Positions 11,481 through 23,545 of a stretch of 64,000 bases of DNA are shown here, one piece after another. How positions within the stretch are numbered: the stretch's first letter is position 1; each line of letters begins with the position of its first letter. Origin of the DNA: Lentinus brumalis. Its lineage: Eukaryota > Basidiomycota > Agaricomycetes > Polyporales > Polyporaceae. The notes below the pieces were generated by a model. The model saw nothing but the letters and a program-made list of their open reading frames with translations. It searched no databases and was not told where the DNA came from. The stretch covers positions 558,001-622,000 of the forward strand of contig MARA01000005.1 in the NCBI GenBank assembly GCA_001792895.1, read 5' to 3'. The position numbers were made by a program, and so were the translations under genes.

Positions 11481-12099
11481 TAGCCGACCCGCCAAGCCCG
11501 CCGGCATAAACTCTTGCCTCATATGGGCCCCGGGCCGAGATCCGAGTGCCCCGCCACCGGCTTCGCGAGCCCCGTTTAGGCATAGATCCGCCGGCCACCG
11601 TCCTGCGCTGCAGATCCCGGCGCAGGGCCACCTCTCTCTCCTGACCACCACAACCTCGCACGTCGACCGCGACTGTGCAACCCGATGCGTCTTTTCCACC
11701 CTGACAAATGTTGTGGTTAATACTGCGCTTTCCTTGTTCTCCATTCCCTGCCTGGCGTCTCGCTCGTGCTCAGCCCACATCATCTCAGCCGTCTCGGGCT
11801 ATGCTTGGCGCTCTTGGAACCCCCGTCGCGTCGCCCATGCTGCTCGGAGCGAGTACGAAACGATTAGCCAAGTCTCTCCAGCTTCGAAGATCCGCCTTAG
11901 TTTCCTAGGCGGCGGATAGGCCTGAGATGCCGTTGTTCTGGTTGTGGACGAGTCTCCTTGTCTTGTACTGTCTCGTCGCGAATACATCCTTGGGTCTTCT
12001 TCTGACACTGAGAGTTGGCTGAGAGCGACATTCTGCTGCGCTGACGTAGTGCTACGCAGTACGAAGTAAGCACTTTCATTCAGTTCGTGATGACAGTGT

Positions 12100-12560
12100 T
12101 CCTTCCGTGATGTCCAATGCCCATCGCTGACAGTTGCAGGGACACGATACTCGGACCCGAGCCTCTACATAGCTCTGCATACGCTCCAGAAGCCGTCATC
12201 AGCCATGCGCAGTGTGCTGGGCTCGACGGTGCGTCAGCCTACTCCGCAGCTCCGTCGCTGCGGTGCCGACAGTCGGCGCGGATCCATACGACTGTCGCAC
12301 CTTCCTGCTACTGCCTCCTATCCGCACTCTGCGTCGCTTCTTGTCCTGGGTTCTCATGGTTTCTCTGCACTGTAGAGGTACGCTCTCGCTCCTGCGAATC
12401 GTGTCGCCAGCTCCTTACCGCTACTGCTGGAGTGGTATAGCGGCATGTCTCTGACGGGTCGCTTGGCCATGGTATCAAGAGCCCCCATGGTGGCTGAAGC
12501 TCAAATCCTACAGTGAAGTAAGCTCTGTCCGGAAGCACGAACCTACGATGCGCTGAAGGT
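12100..12560 (-). repeat. Dispersed inverted repeat, right copy (partner 8285-8720)
   Basis: This is the inverted partner of 8285-8720. For example, the reverse complement near 12160-12115 reads tcgtgtccctgcaactgtca then gcgatgggcatt, matching 8663-8695. It has no recognised coding content. Confidence 0.5.
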
Positions 12561-13979
12561 ACATACCTCTGTCTTTCTGGTGGTCGCATCGTCCGGAATC
12601 TGGTACATGTGGCATTGCAGGTGGCCGCAAACCTCCCTTGGTCGGCGACGGCTGGTCCACAGCCCCGGTAGACAGACGAAGTACATCATCCCGCTCCGCT
12701 CCTGTGGGCTAACATTATCTCCCGCCTCCAGGTGGCCGCCGTCCGCCGGATGCCACTATGGGACAACTCAGTACTACGCTCCACATCCTAGCTGTGGTCC
12801 TGACATCTTGCAGCAGCGTGGACCGTCTCTGGCCGACGGTTGAAGGAGGATCCATCGCTCATGTCCTCGCGTCGACGATCGGACATAGAGGTCCGCCCAG
12901 ATCATCGCCGTGTGCGCACACAACGCTTGTCCAGATCTTCTCCCGGAATTAACCCTCGCAGGAGCCTTCTGATCTCACACTCGTGCGGGCGGCGCGACCC
13001 CGCTACTAGTATGACATTGGTATTCCTGCATGAGCCGATCAGGCGGTCAAAAATTCGCCTGCGTGGTACCCTCGCCGGCCGACTGTGGAGGTACTGTAGG
13101 TAAAAAGCCACGGTTCAGATCCACGACTCTCCAGACCAAACACCTCAGGCCTATAGTCTCCAGCGCGCTCACACCCGCTATGTACTCTGGCGTCGTGACC
13201 ATCGCTGTCTCCCGAGTCCGACTCAGCACACGAGCAACGCGGCCGCAGGACTCACGAGCATGTTTAGCATGGCCTCCATGCAGAGGACGACAAGCAGCGG
13301 ACATTCACCAAAGCCGCCCCTCGCTGCTCGCAGGGAAGCTCGAGTCGTTGCCGGTCGCCTTCTGTCGATTGAACGGCTCGTCCTCACGGGAGGCGCAGGC
13401 CGGCCCAGGGACGTTCATCACGAAGTGCTCATCAGTCGACATCGAGATTGTATGGGCTTGTCCTTCGCGAGGGGCTGCATTCACGAGAGAGTCCAACAGG
13501 TACGCACAGTTCCTCAAGGACAAGACTCGCCGTTGAGTCCAGCACCCTTCCCTTCCCTTCCCGCTAATGTCTCGGATGGAGGGGAATGTAAATACGTATC
13601 GAATGAGCGGGGTCCGGGTCGCATACAGGGCGGAGATGCGGGGGCCCAGTCGGTGTGGCACAGTGTGGGGGCGAAATACGGCAGCGTATCCCTTCTACGT
13701 GTGAGGGGTTTGCGTCGAACCTAGCGTATCCCTTCAGGCTCGAGCGGGATGAACGCTACCACAAACGGCATGTATTGGGGTTTCCGTCGACAGCTACATG
13801 CAGAAGAAAGAGACATCATCATGGGAACTAGCGCACCTTGGCAAGGCAGAAGATCTCGACAGCGAGATACGCACGGTTCAGTAATGCGCCAGTGAATTTG
13901 CTGTAGCCTGTGTTGATAGTTGAAACGTTGAAGCACTGCAGTCGCGGATGATGCAAACTTGTGGCCGTGGTCGTTCCTG

Positions 13980-14230
13980 AGCATGCATAGCGCGATGAAC
14001 AGAGCGGGGGCACCGAACTCCGGAGTTGTTGGGCGACTTTGTGTCGTCCACTCCGGTCGTTGGCTGGTAGCTCATCGAGGTCGGCAAGGTGTAAGGCAAA
14101 GAGGGGACAGGGTGCTCCGTGATATGTAGTCGTCGTCGTCGTCGTCGTCGTGGCGGAGCGCCCGATAGCCAGCACGACGCGGGCGGCTATTGGGCCGCTT
14201 CTCCTTCTTTCTCCCAACTTTCTCCTTCCC
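13980..14230 (-). repeat. Second inverted repeat, right copy (partner 8780-8950)
   Basis: The reverse complement reads ggagaagcggcccaatagcc, then ggcgctccgccacgacgacg, then cttgccgacctcgatgagc, mirroring 8780-8950. It contains the triplet microsatellite at 14129-14152. Confidence 0.5.
14129..14152 (+). repeat. (GTC)n trinucleotide microsatellite
   Basis: There are about eight uninterrupted GTC/CGT units. The homologous left repeat copy has a shorter, interrupted run (about 8828-8850), so the tract has expanded or contracted since duplication. Confidence 0.8.
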
Positions 14231-14912
14231 GCTATATGCGTTATACTGATGCCGAGGACATGATGATTTGTATGAACCTGAAGATTGAAGTGTCGCGACA
14301 TAGTTAGTGGTCAAAATCGTAGGCGACGACGCTCACGAACATCCGCGACTAAGTACCTTGAAATATCGAAGCATATGTGCACGACGGAGAATATCTTGGA
14401 GGATGACGCAGGCGCAAATCATGCTCTGTGCCCTAGGCATTGGCCATGGAACTTCGGAGCAAGGTATGTTGACTCAGACGGCATCATAATCGTTTGACAA
14501 GTTCGTTGGTATGGGAATCAAAGACGGCAAAGTTGGCAAGGCAAACCTCCGAGTCGTGTTACCACTGAAAGTTAAAGTTAACCTCTCGCCTGACTGGGCT
14601 GTCTGACCTGTCCCTCTCCCCAGCTTGATAGGTCACATCCTTCGACTTATGTCCCCTGCCGGGCTCGTTCCGCTTTCGCCTTCAACGCAGTTTGCCTCGG
14701 ACGCACTTAGGGAGGCTCCGGATACGCAGCGACTGCGAGGCGAACCTCCGACCTGATGCTTACAACAGGCTTACATACCTCTGGTCTCCGCGCACACAGG
14801 CGGAGCATAACCTACGCTGTCCTTCGGCCTCGATATCAGCATCCCCTCTCCGTCTCTCCTTTCGACGCTGCACACATTCCCAGGACATCTCCCCGGCTTG
14901 TCTCGCATCCCG

Positions 14913-17599
14913 ATGTACGACTCTCAGGAGACACTCGATGAGCGAACACTCGGTGCTGTGCGCCCCTTCCAGAGTGAGAGGTTGCCCGAGCCCAGCCCTC
15001 TCAACGGTCTTGTGGACAGCATGTTTCTGGATATCTCGGACACGTCTTTCGATCCTCCAAACCTCCGCACCATGCCATCGTCACTGTCCGCTTCTCGGCC
15101 AACCCTTGTTGTGAGCCGAAACGCATCCGCCGTGCCTCTACCAGGAGGAGCGGTGACAGAAAAGAAGCCTCTGGATACGCCTCGTCCTAGTAACAAACGG
15201 CGGATACTGTTCCTCATGCTAGGAGTTGCAGGGGCAGTTATCTTCATGGGTTTCCTCGCTGCCTTCCTCCCTGTCTACTTCACCATCATCAAGAAGCCAT
15301 CGAGCTCCACACTTGCCAGTGTCAATACAAGCCTGTCGCCGTCGAGCACGGCAAGCTCTACCACCAGCACAGCGTCTCCTACTAGCACGGCGTCACCGAC
15401 GACTGGCGGCGATGGGTCGGTTATCACCCTCTCGGATGGCAGCAACTTCACATACCGCAACGCGTTCGGCGGGTATTGTGCGTACCTCGTCCCAAACCTC
15501 TCTTCTCGTTCTCATGTGCTGACAATGACTATGGCGTGACTTGCACCTACAGGGGTTGACGATCCCACGAACCCGTACAACAACAGCGCTCGCGCACAGT
15601 CGTTCACGCCTGCGCTCAGCGAGCCGTGGAACTACTCGCTGGACCAGATCCGCGGCGTCAACCTCGGCGGCTGGCTCGTCCTCGAGCCGTATGTCGTCCC
15701 TGCTTTGTTCGAAAAGTATCAGAATGCGACCCTCAGCGCTGCGCTTCCTGGTGGACAGGCGGTCGACGAGTGGGCGCTCAGTGTCGCGATGCGGAATGAC
15801 ACGAACGGTTCCGGGGGCATCGAGCAGATAGATGAACATTACAGGACGTTCATCGTAAGTCTACCCAGTCTCATCTCCCTCGTCGCTCTCCTGAATGACG
15901 CACTGGGTTCTGCAGACTGAACAAGACTTCGCCGAGATCGCGGGTGCGGGCCTCAGCTGGATCCGCCTCCCTGTCCCGTACTGGGTGATCGAGACTTGGG
16001 ACGATGAGCCGTTCCTCGCCAAGACAGCGTGGAACTACGTGCTGCTCGCGTTCAAGTGGGCGCGCAAGTACGGTCTGCGCGTCTTCCTCGAGCTGCACAC
16101 GGTGCCGGGGTCGCAGAACGGGTTTGACGACTCCGGCCGTCTCGGTACGGTCAACTTCCTCAATGGGTACATGGGCATCGCAAACGCGCAGCGGACGATG
16201 GACTACATCCGGTATATCGTCGAGTTCATCAGCCAGAAGGAGTACGAGGACGTCGTTCCCATGTTTGGTATCGTGAACGAGCCGCTCTTGGAGGTCATCG
16301 GGCGCGACCAGCTCACGCGGTTGTGAGTGTCGGAACCGTACTGTGGTGTTACTTGGACTAATCTGATATGCATGCGGATGACAGCTACCTACAGGCGCAC
16401 GACATGATCCGAAACCTCGTGAGTTCCCCTGGGAGCCTGTGCGGGGAGGCACTGCTCATCCTGTCCTCTGTCATGGTAGACTGGGCTCGGGCAGGGCCCG
16501 TACATCGCCATCCATGACGGCTTTCAAGGAACGGCTTCATGGAAGGACTTCTTGCCAGGCTCGGATGTACGTCAAACTGAGCCATCATATAATTCTGAAG
16601 ACTGACGAAACCTGCAGCGTATCATCTTGGACACGCATCCGTCTGTCCTGGGTCCAGGGGTAAGATTCGGATTCACTCATATAATCGGTCGACTCAGACT
16701 GAGGTTGTATCACGCTGCAGGCCCTTGTCAGCAACTTAGACCTTCCCCTCAGTTTCTGGCCCTCCGTCGGATGTATCGCCTATTCGAACAATCAGTCGCA
16801 GTACGACTTCGGTGTCACGATCTCGGGAAAGTTCAGCGGCGCGATCAACAGTTGCGGGAAGTGGGTTCTCGGCGTCGGGCAGAACTCTACCTCAGCAGAG
16901 TGTGATGTCTGGGACGATTGGCGAAACTGGACGCAGCCGATGAAGGACGGCCTCAAGGTGTTTGTCATGTCGCAGATGGATTCGATGGCGCTTCCCGGCT
17001 ACTTCTTCTGGACGTGGAAAGTCGGGAACTCCTCAGTCACCGGGAAGGTCGAAGCACCGTTCTGGTCCTACAAGCTTGGCCTCGACAATGGTTCGTGCTC
17101 ATCATTGCAGTGCTGTGTGTGACTCTGCTGACCGTCGTATCCAGGGTGGATACCTTCTGACCCTCGCGACGCGCTCGGTACCTGCGCATCTCTCGGCTAC
17201 CCCCATGACCTTCCATGGAACGGCACGTACCAGCCCTGGCAGACGGGCGGGTCGGGCGCTGGAACGATAGCATCGACCGCGCTCGCATCATTCTCGCAAT
17301 ATCCTCCGCCCTCACTCTCGAACGTCAACGGCGCAGACCCCACACAGCTGCCCATGTACACGGCTACAGGCGTAGTTCCGACGCTCTCGACGCCAGTGTT
17401 CGCGTCTGCCACCGTCACTGGGGGCGACGGCTGGGCCGATGCTGCTGACACCAGTCTCGCTGTTGTGCAGGTCGCGGGATGCGTGTATCCGGACGCGTGG
17501 GGTCCTCCGGCGGGCTCTACGGCTGTCGTGTGTAGCGGACCGACTGCGACTATTCCCACCAGCATAGCCGTCACCCGAGCAGCATACCGGGTTACATAG
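14913..17599 (+). CDS. GH5_9 exo-beta-1,3-glucanase homologue, type II membrane-anchored, probably catalytically dead
   Basis: This resembles the ExgD-type membrane glucan 1,3-beta-glucosidases that act on wall glucan. Exons 14913-15477, 15553-15854, 15916-16322, 16385-16418, 16480-16566, 16618-16659, 16721-17090 and 17145-17599 keep frame throughout. A cytosolic N-terminus is followed by one membrane helix (LFLMLGVAGAVIFMGFLAAF, about residues 97-117), a Ser/Thr-rich stalk, then GH5 blocks: IRGVNLGGWLVLEPY, AGAGLSWIRLPVPYWVIE and LRVFLELHTVPGSQNGFDDSG. The acid/base motif VNEP is intact. Two expected active-site features are not: the DTHPY-type motif reads DTHPSV, and the nucleophile block expected as GEF/GEW reads SGKFSGAINSC, with Lys (AAG) in place of the catalytic Glu. 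A long Thr/Ser-rich tail follows FFWTWKVG. The frame is open, so it may be expressed as a non-hydrolytic protein or be at an early stage of decay. Confidence 0.85.
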
Positions 17600-17744
17600 C
17601 ACGTCAGACAGCTTCCTCGTGCCCTATGCCCTTCTCTCTTGTACGTCGTAGTCTATCAACTAACCCCTCCTGTTGTTTGGAAACACGTTCTGCAGTTTTG
17701 AAAATGTCCTCGGTACAAGAATGGCCTCCAACCGAGAGGATCTT

Positions 17745-18640
17745 AGTTTACGTTGGCTAAACACGTTCGATGGTTCAGAGGGCCGCAGGACTCGCGCATA
17801 CTGAAGTACGGCGCAGTGCTGCGTGCATTGTTACGTATACCCTTGCTTCGCGTAGAGTACTAGGCAGCTTGTCGGTGTGTACTTGTAGCTATCCTTGCCC
17901 AGTGGCAGCAGGTGCCCGCCTGCATTTCACGATGCACTGTGAACGTGTGCTTTGCCTGACATCCAATCTCTAGTAAGTATGTCCCTTCCAGATTCTGGTA
18001 CATCGTGTATCTCCTGTCTTCACTCTCGCCTTATATTTCGACTCTCTGATGAGGGCATCTCGCAGAAATAATGCGCTGCTAGCCCCATGTCTGCGCGGTT
18101 CTTGTGCGCGATCGCTGCCATTCGCTGGTCGGGGTTCCGTATATCTTTTGATTCTCGGGATCGCTTGACGAGGCGCCGTTCTCCCACCAAATTTCTGGTC
18201 GACTGTGCATCCATGCACTACGGTGGGGCGCCGTCCCGAGGTCGTCCCGAGTACCAGGGGAAGGAGGGGTCCGAGACGAGAGCGGAGGGTCGCAGCTGCG
18301 TGAATGAACAGTGAGCAGCGACGGTACTAGCGTGCTGCAGGTCCCGTTCTCTTCTGTATACTGACGACATGGCGGTATGCAGTCATCCTTAGCCGTGTAT
18401 TGTACGTCTTACCCCGTTCATGAAATGCTGCTGAATTGTCGTTCGAAGCGAGTCAGACCAGCGGCATGGGTATGGGAACGTGTGCCAATATTGAGGCTGG
18501 AGCCGTACGATACAGTGCAAGTGTAGCCGGAATATATCGCTCTCAAAACCCGACTCGGAGGGTCACGTCCAGGGTAATCATTGGACTGCCCGCTCTGCTA
18601 GTGACCCATCACGCACTGAATTAAATGTTCGCCCAGTCAT
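17745..18640 (+). repeat. Downstream flank module of NLR copy A (partner 29249-30120)
   Basis: This non-coding stretch is repeated in direct orientation at 29249-30120. Shared words include gattcagagggcc-like blocks, gatgcactgtgaacgtg, cccgagtaccag plus ggaaggaggggtccgagacg, and cccgactcggagggtcacgt. It lies 3' of the minus-strand NLR gene in both places, so NLR and flank were copied as one unit of about 4 kb. Confidence 0.75.
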
Positions 18641-18748
18641 TTTAGCGACTACATTGCGTGCCCGCCTCCGATACTGGTTGATTTCACTGCGTTGGAGAAT
18701 ATGAGCACATGTTCTCCACAAGTTGACATCTGGGGGTATGCAAGGGAC

Positions 18749-21700
18749 TTACAGTCCCAATGGATGACCTGGAGTGAGTCCTGCTGCCACAATCGCTTTC
18801 TGGAGATTGCATGAAGTTAGAAGTGCTTAGAAGCACGATAGACATGGTGTTCGCTTACATGGAAGTGAAGGTGGGCCGCGGTGAGTGCATCGTAAGATTT
18901 ATTGGCAGAATATCCTTTGAGGGTGCTGTTGGTTGAGATCATAGACGTGAGCCCAAGTCTGCTGGATACTGAAGCACAACTATACTTTGTAAGCCCCGGG
19001 GAAAATTTGGCCTCCAGAGCGGCCAGCGTGTGGGTGGTCTGACCTAGATACATGGCAGGGTTAGATAGACCAATGTCCTGGAAGTGATATTGCATCACCT
19101 TGAGCTGTTTCTGAGACGGCGCGGTTCTCTACCGCTTGAATATCCAGGATAATGGACACCATTTCTATATGGCCAGGGCGAGCAAACTGACGGAAGGAGT
19201 TACTTAATGTCAAGGATAGCTTGCGACGAAGAGTACACCTGCTACTCACATGTGTCTTGCCAGTTGAGAGAATGCCATGCACGGAGGACAAGATGTCTAT
19301 CCGTCGACTCCCAGCGGGCAGAGATTCGCGTAACCGCGCGACGATGGTGCAAATCAAGGCAACTGTTTTCGAGTCCGAGTAGTCGTCACCATCATAGAAG
19401 GACTCAAATGCGGCAATGAACGGCCGATCGTCTTCGCCAACTGATTGGCAGCTGTCCTGGTCTTGGGATAGCGCTCCTCGGAGTTTGAGATGCTTACGGC
19501 GGAACGCACACGCATAGAGGAAGTGGGATAGGGTGGGGTCCTCAGTGAGGAATAGAAGAAAGAGCCTAGCCTGAGCATCCGCGCCAGAGTCTTGCCAGTC
19601 CTCCACGAAGGATCGCATAACCGACACGCATCCTTTGGCCAGGCGTCTGTGAGCCTCCGCCGCGTTGACGTAGAAGTCGTTTCCAGCGCGGGCAACATCG
19701 CCGAGGAACTCGCGGAAGGTGGCGTGGATGATTCGGAATCGCGAATCGAGGTCGTTGTGCTCGAAGATGATGACGGAGCGCAGCTTGTTGAGCATGGGGA
19801 CCGACTCGTTCGTGCACATTCCCGTCAGCTTCTCGAGCGTCCTAGGAGATATGCCTTTATAATCCAGGACAGCGACGAGGTACCCAAGGACACGGTGCAG
19901 ATCGTCCCGCATGTCCGGCAGTTGATATTCAGATGGGAACACACCCTCCAGCACGGTGCGATAGAGCGCGTCAAGCGGAGCAAGGCCGCGCGTCTGCTCA
20001 GCATTCAGTAGGGCGTTGTAGCGCCTTTGTATCCACGTTGGGTCAAGGTCGGCAAGGATGAAGTCGATTGCCGTTCGCGCGTAGATGAACAGCCCTTTGG
20101 ACTTGGAGACAATCATGGAGACTGCGTACAGATTGTCATTGGACCATGCTTGGCTCGTCTCGCTCGTAGCGAGCCTAGCCCGGATCAGCCTCTCGATGTC
20201 GCGGTCCGCCGTGTCGCGGAATTCCTGGATGGAGGTGACAGAGACGTGAGGCTTCACGTCAGAGGTAGTGAAGACATCGTAAATATACTGGGGCTCCGGT
20301 CGCGACGCGAGGAAAACGCGCAGCGGAGATCCTGGTCGCATGGCAGCGGACAGCAAAAGTCGCAGCAGGCTGGGGACGAGCTGCGGTCCCTCTTCCGTGC
20401 ATTCGTCAAGGCCGTCGACGACGACGAATATCGGGGGATGGGGCTCGGTGATGGAACTGAGCGGCTTCCCGAGGAGATCTTCGAACTGGCGTTCGAGTTG
20501 CTGTAGTGCCCCCGTCTTCAGGTGCTGACGAGCGGCGTCAACAACATGTCGACGTAAGGCTGGTTGGAACTGGGCGAGCTGCCAGGCGACGGTGGCGAAG
20601 AATTTCGTAGGCGAGTTGAGGTCTGCCAGCCCGCGCGTGAAGAAGAACGACGCCCCGAGGAGACCCTGCTCCTTGAGGCGTTTCGCGAACTCGGATGCGA
20701 CCGTCGACTTCCCCGTTCCTGCCTCTCCGATCAGGACACGAACCGGCTGACCACGGTTCCCTGCTGCCTGCAATTGTGCCTTTACCCACTTATCCAAGGA
20801 CTCGAAGATTCGCTCGCGGGTGCCTTCCTGGAGACGTGCCTTCATAGCGTTCGCATCGGAGAGGTAGTGGGCGCGGTCGGCTCGCGGGATACTGTTCAAA
20901 ACGCGCTCCTCCTCTGCCGATACCAGTGAGCATCACGAACCGAATCGATACGTACCTCCGTACTTACCTTCGGCCTTCTGCGTTGCTATGACTATCTGCG
21001 AAGAACATGAGACGCTTTGCCGGCAGCTGTCATGTAAAGATGAGAACTGACCTTGATCCCGCTCAAAGCTTCGGTGACTTGCGTCTCGATCATCACGCCA
21101 TTCTCCATCTATCCCATTCGACCGCGCACCAGTGAGCAACAGTACATGACGTGGAGCGACTCCATACCTGGAAGGCTTGCCGAGCGGCCGCAATCCTGTC
21201 CTTCATGTCGGTGATGGCCCTCGCATCCCCGCTGCTGTGCAAAAACCGGCAGAAGCGGTTCCTCTTGACCAGTTTTTCTGCATCAGCATGTACTTCCTGG
21301 AGTACGCTATGGAATTCGCAGCGGCAGGTCAGTATCTTCACATGATCGCGGAAGACCGTCCAGTACGTACCTTGCTAGCGTGTCCAATCGCTTAGCCAAC
21401 CCTGTAGACTCGAAAGCATCCTTCTTCGCTTTCTTTCTCTCCGCGGAATCAGCAGGATACTCGTCCGCTGGCAGCTCGGTGTTGACGTCCTTCGAGAGTC
21501 GCTGCAGCATGTTCACCAGGGGCGTGATTTCCCCACGCAACGCTTGCAATGCATCGCGGTTCGCTTTCGCAGCCTGTAGTTCACAGTAAGCTCAGCGCCT
21601 GCATGCAGCAGAACCGGGAGGTCGCACACCTGGACTTTCTTCAGAATCCCGATAACCGCATCAAGTGCTATGCCAGTTCCGGGAACCGACAGCGCGTCGA

Positions 21701-21809
21701 CGATGATCTCCTTGGCTGCCTCGAGGCCTTCCACGGTGCAGTCGAGCACAGTATCAAGAGCGTCGCCAGTTGTTGACGATGTATTCGGATGGTCCGAGTC
21801 CGGAGGCAT
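18749..21809 (-). CDS. NLR-type STAND ATPase, copy A: MLKL-like N-terminal domain, NACHT, short TPR-like tail
   Basis: Fungal NLRs sense non-self signals through an oligomerising NTPase and trigger defence or cell death. Exons 21809-21630, 21573-21371, 21306-21168, 21108-21052, 20995-20968, 20913-19099, 19043-18859 and 18799-18749 give 885 residues with all phases consistent. Residues 1-195 are helical. The part LVKRNRFCRFLHSSGDARA plus ITDMKDRI resembles the brace end of the MLKL/HeLo-like four-helix bundle. The NACHT module starts near residue 205 (VLNSIPRAD): P-loop GEAGTGKST about 264-272, Walker B FVVVDGLDE about 364-372, sensor FLASRPEP, and the winged-helix end FRIIHATFREFL. The tail holds degenerate FxTPR-like pieces (LSNSFRQFARPGHIEM, LTAAHLHFHKAIVAAGLTP) and stops after PGHPLGL. 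The last splice choices are the least certain. Copy B has the same exon plan. Confidence 0.88.
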
Positions 21810-22212
21810 GGTGGCGGGTGGCGGTCAGGAGGGGAGCGAGGGGGTTTCGAACAAGAGCATAGGTGCTCAAGCCCCGGTGCAGGACCCAGTCCGCATGTGA
21901 ATCGCGAGGCGGGACACCTGTCCTGCAGGTGCTTCGACTGACATGGGAGTCGAAGCAGCAGCTGCGCGGCTGTAATGAAGACTCGGCGCTTGTCCCGCCG
22001 GGGTTAGAGAGCGATCGCACCCATTACAGGGCCAATCAACGAGCCTCCGGGCGTCCTGTCGGAGACTTATGGACGGAGTAGAAGGCGGGTCGGGCAGCAG
22101 AAGTCATGGCGGGAGAGAAGCTACGGTGCAACCGCCCGTCCGGACCTTGTCTCCCCTAATGGCAGCCCATAATCCGAACAAGAGTTCGGACCATCTCCGT
22201 GCACTCGAGGTC
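21810..22212. other. Upstream region of NLR copy A
   Basis: This is the presumed promoter of the minus-strand NLR. A short G-rich stretch (about 21806-21845, with ggcgggtggcggtc) resembles 33290-33315 upstream of copy B. I see no gene. Confidence 0.4.
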
Positions 22213-22454
22213 GCAACGAGACGAGGTGCAGTAACGGCGGGTACTTGCTAGCCGCGATTCCACGGAGTGCGCGACGGACATGTCGGCATGCTTAAGTTGC
22301 CGTGAGCTCGCAGCTCATAGAGTTGATGAGTAGCACCGGCTGGCGTGTGAGTCGTTCGCATGACACGCGCCGGTGTGTTTGCAGCATTCAGTATGGGCGA
22401 GCGGCCAAGGACGCGTTCATGGATGGGACGGGGATGCTGGGCGGGGCAGCGGAC
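22213..22454 (+). repeat. Repeat m1, copy 1 (partner 35694-35893)
   Basis: This is a direct repeat with 35694-35893. Shared blocks are taacggcgggtacttgctag, ggcatgcttaagt, cgtgagctcgcagctc, agagttgatgagtagcac and acgcgttcatggatgggacg. In both places it follows an NLR gene's 5' side. No coding content is recognised. Confidence 0.75.
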
Positions 22455-22929
22455 GTTCAGAGTGGTTGGACGCTGTAGTTTCCGTCATCGCAGAGATAAT
22501 TAATAGTGCCGGCTGTCGTGTGTGTCGACGAAGCTCATACAAGGACTTGAAAGTCGGTGCGCGTGTGTTTGAAGAGATAGGTATCTGACCGGATACGGAC
22601 GTCTGCGGACGGTATACATGAACGGGACTGAGAGACTGGGTTGGACAGGAACCTAGTCTCAGCGCGTAAGAGAGAGTGGACGCATACCTGACGTGGCGCG
22701 CCACACATCCAGCTGAAGAGAGGTGTCCTGGCGTCGTCCACTAGCAAGATGCCCGAAAGGTGTTGCGCGAGCGGGGACTATATGCGGCCAAGGGCAGGCA
22801 CAGACGGGGTAAGCGAGTCGCAGAGGACTGCTGGGCAGAGAACACAGAGGCCTGAGCGAGCGAGATGGTGCGGACAGCGACAGCGGTAGAGACGTGGTGA
22901 GAGAGAGCAAAGAGAGCGACCGGAACGCG

Positions 22930-23100
22930 TCTGCGACCAATCGCTGACGTCACGCGTCGCACCGGTCCGGCCGGACGAATGGCCGCCGTCGCCGTCGCCG
23001 TCTGCTCTTCGTGCTAGACAAGTAAGTACTCGCATTGCTCTCTCCTGTGCTCTCTGCTCTAAGACGTGCTCTGGACCCGCCTTGACACCACGCATCACTG
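22930..23100 (+). promoter_or_regulatory. Promoter-like module with CCAAT, CRE and MCB words, copy 1
   Basis: CCAAT lies at 22937-22941, TGACGTCA at 22945-22952 and ACGCGT at 22952-22957, overlapping by one base. They are followed by cgcaccggtcc and leader sequence related to the aspartic protease 5' flank. It sits directly upstream of the protease fragment at 23.15 kb. Confidence 0.6.
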
Positions 23101-23149
23101 TTCTGGCAGCACCTGCGATATCTAATGGTTCGTCTCCACCTCGTCGCTT

Positions 23150-23545
23150 GTCCTCTTTTCAGGCTCTCTTATTACTCCCTCTGTCTTCTCTCCCTCGCTT
23201 CGCACCCCCGAGCCCTGCACCACCATAACCGCGCACCCTGCCGCTTCTCTACCGGAGGAAACATCAGCTCCGCAAGGTTGTACGCTTCGATGGAAGCACG
23301 GCGTTGGAGGCACGATCGCGAAGCGTTCAAGTGGCTTGAACTTGTACGTCCGCCATCTACGCCGCCTGCATACGCTCTTGCTCACACCTCCGTCAGCATC
23401 AAGATCCAGAAGACCTACTCCCGCTTCCATGGCTCAATAGCAGCTCGAACGCGCCCGGACTCGTACACGAGCTCATCGTGCGCGGTCTCTCCATATTGTC
23501 TGAGTATATTCATTGACTTCCCTCTCGCTGCAGGCCATACGTCTA
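23150..23545 (+). pseudogene. Aspartic protease gene fragment, copy C (catalytic DTG deleted)
   Basis: This is related to the 5' half of the intact protease at 9285-11147. It carries a worn signal-peptide region, the block ttgaacttgtacgtcc (exon 1 end plus donor), a homologue of intron 1, then ttccatggctcaatagcagc (SIAAG region), and the end of intron 2. Between gactcgtacac and gagctcatcg about 20 bases are missing compared with the intact gene. These are the bases encoding the first catalytic Asp-Thr-Gly. Nothing downstream of intron 2 is recognisable. Confidence 0.7.

Larger units (their letters stand above)
11481..14912. other. Gene-poor stretch with repeat arms
   Basis: Between the divergent protease and GH5 genes I recognise no complete gene. 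It holds the right arms of the two inverted repeats (12100-12560 and 13980-14230), a triplet microsatellite, and the GH5 promoter. Minus-strand open frames at 12902-13111, 13047-13304 and 13305-13661 lie head to tail and might be remnants of one gene, but no family is recognisable. Confidence 0.4.

Noticed and set aside
19207..20929. Plus-strand frames such as 19592-20011 and 20027-20506
   Set aside because: They lie antisense to the NACHT exon of NLR copy A, which has full motif support on the minus strand; the same shadows recur opposite copy B.
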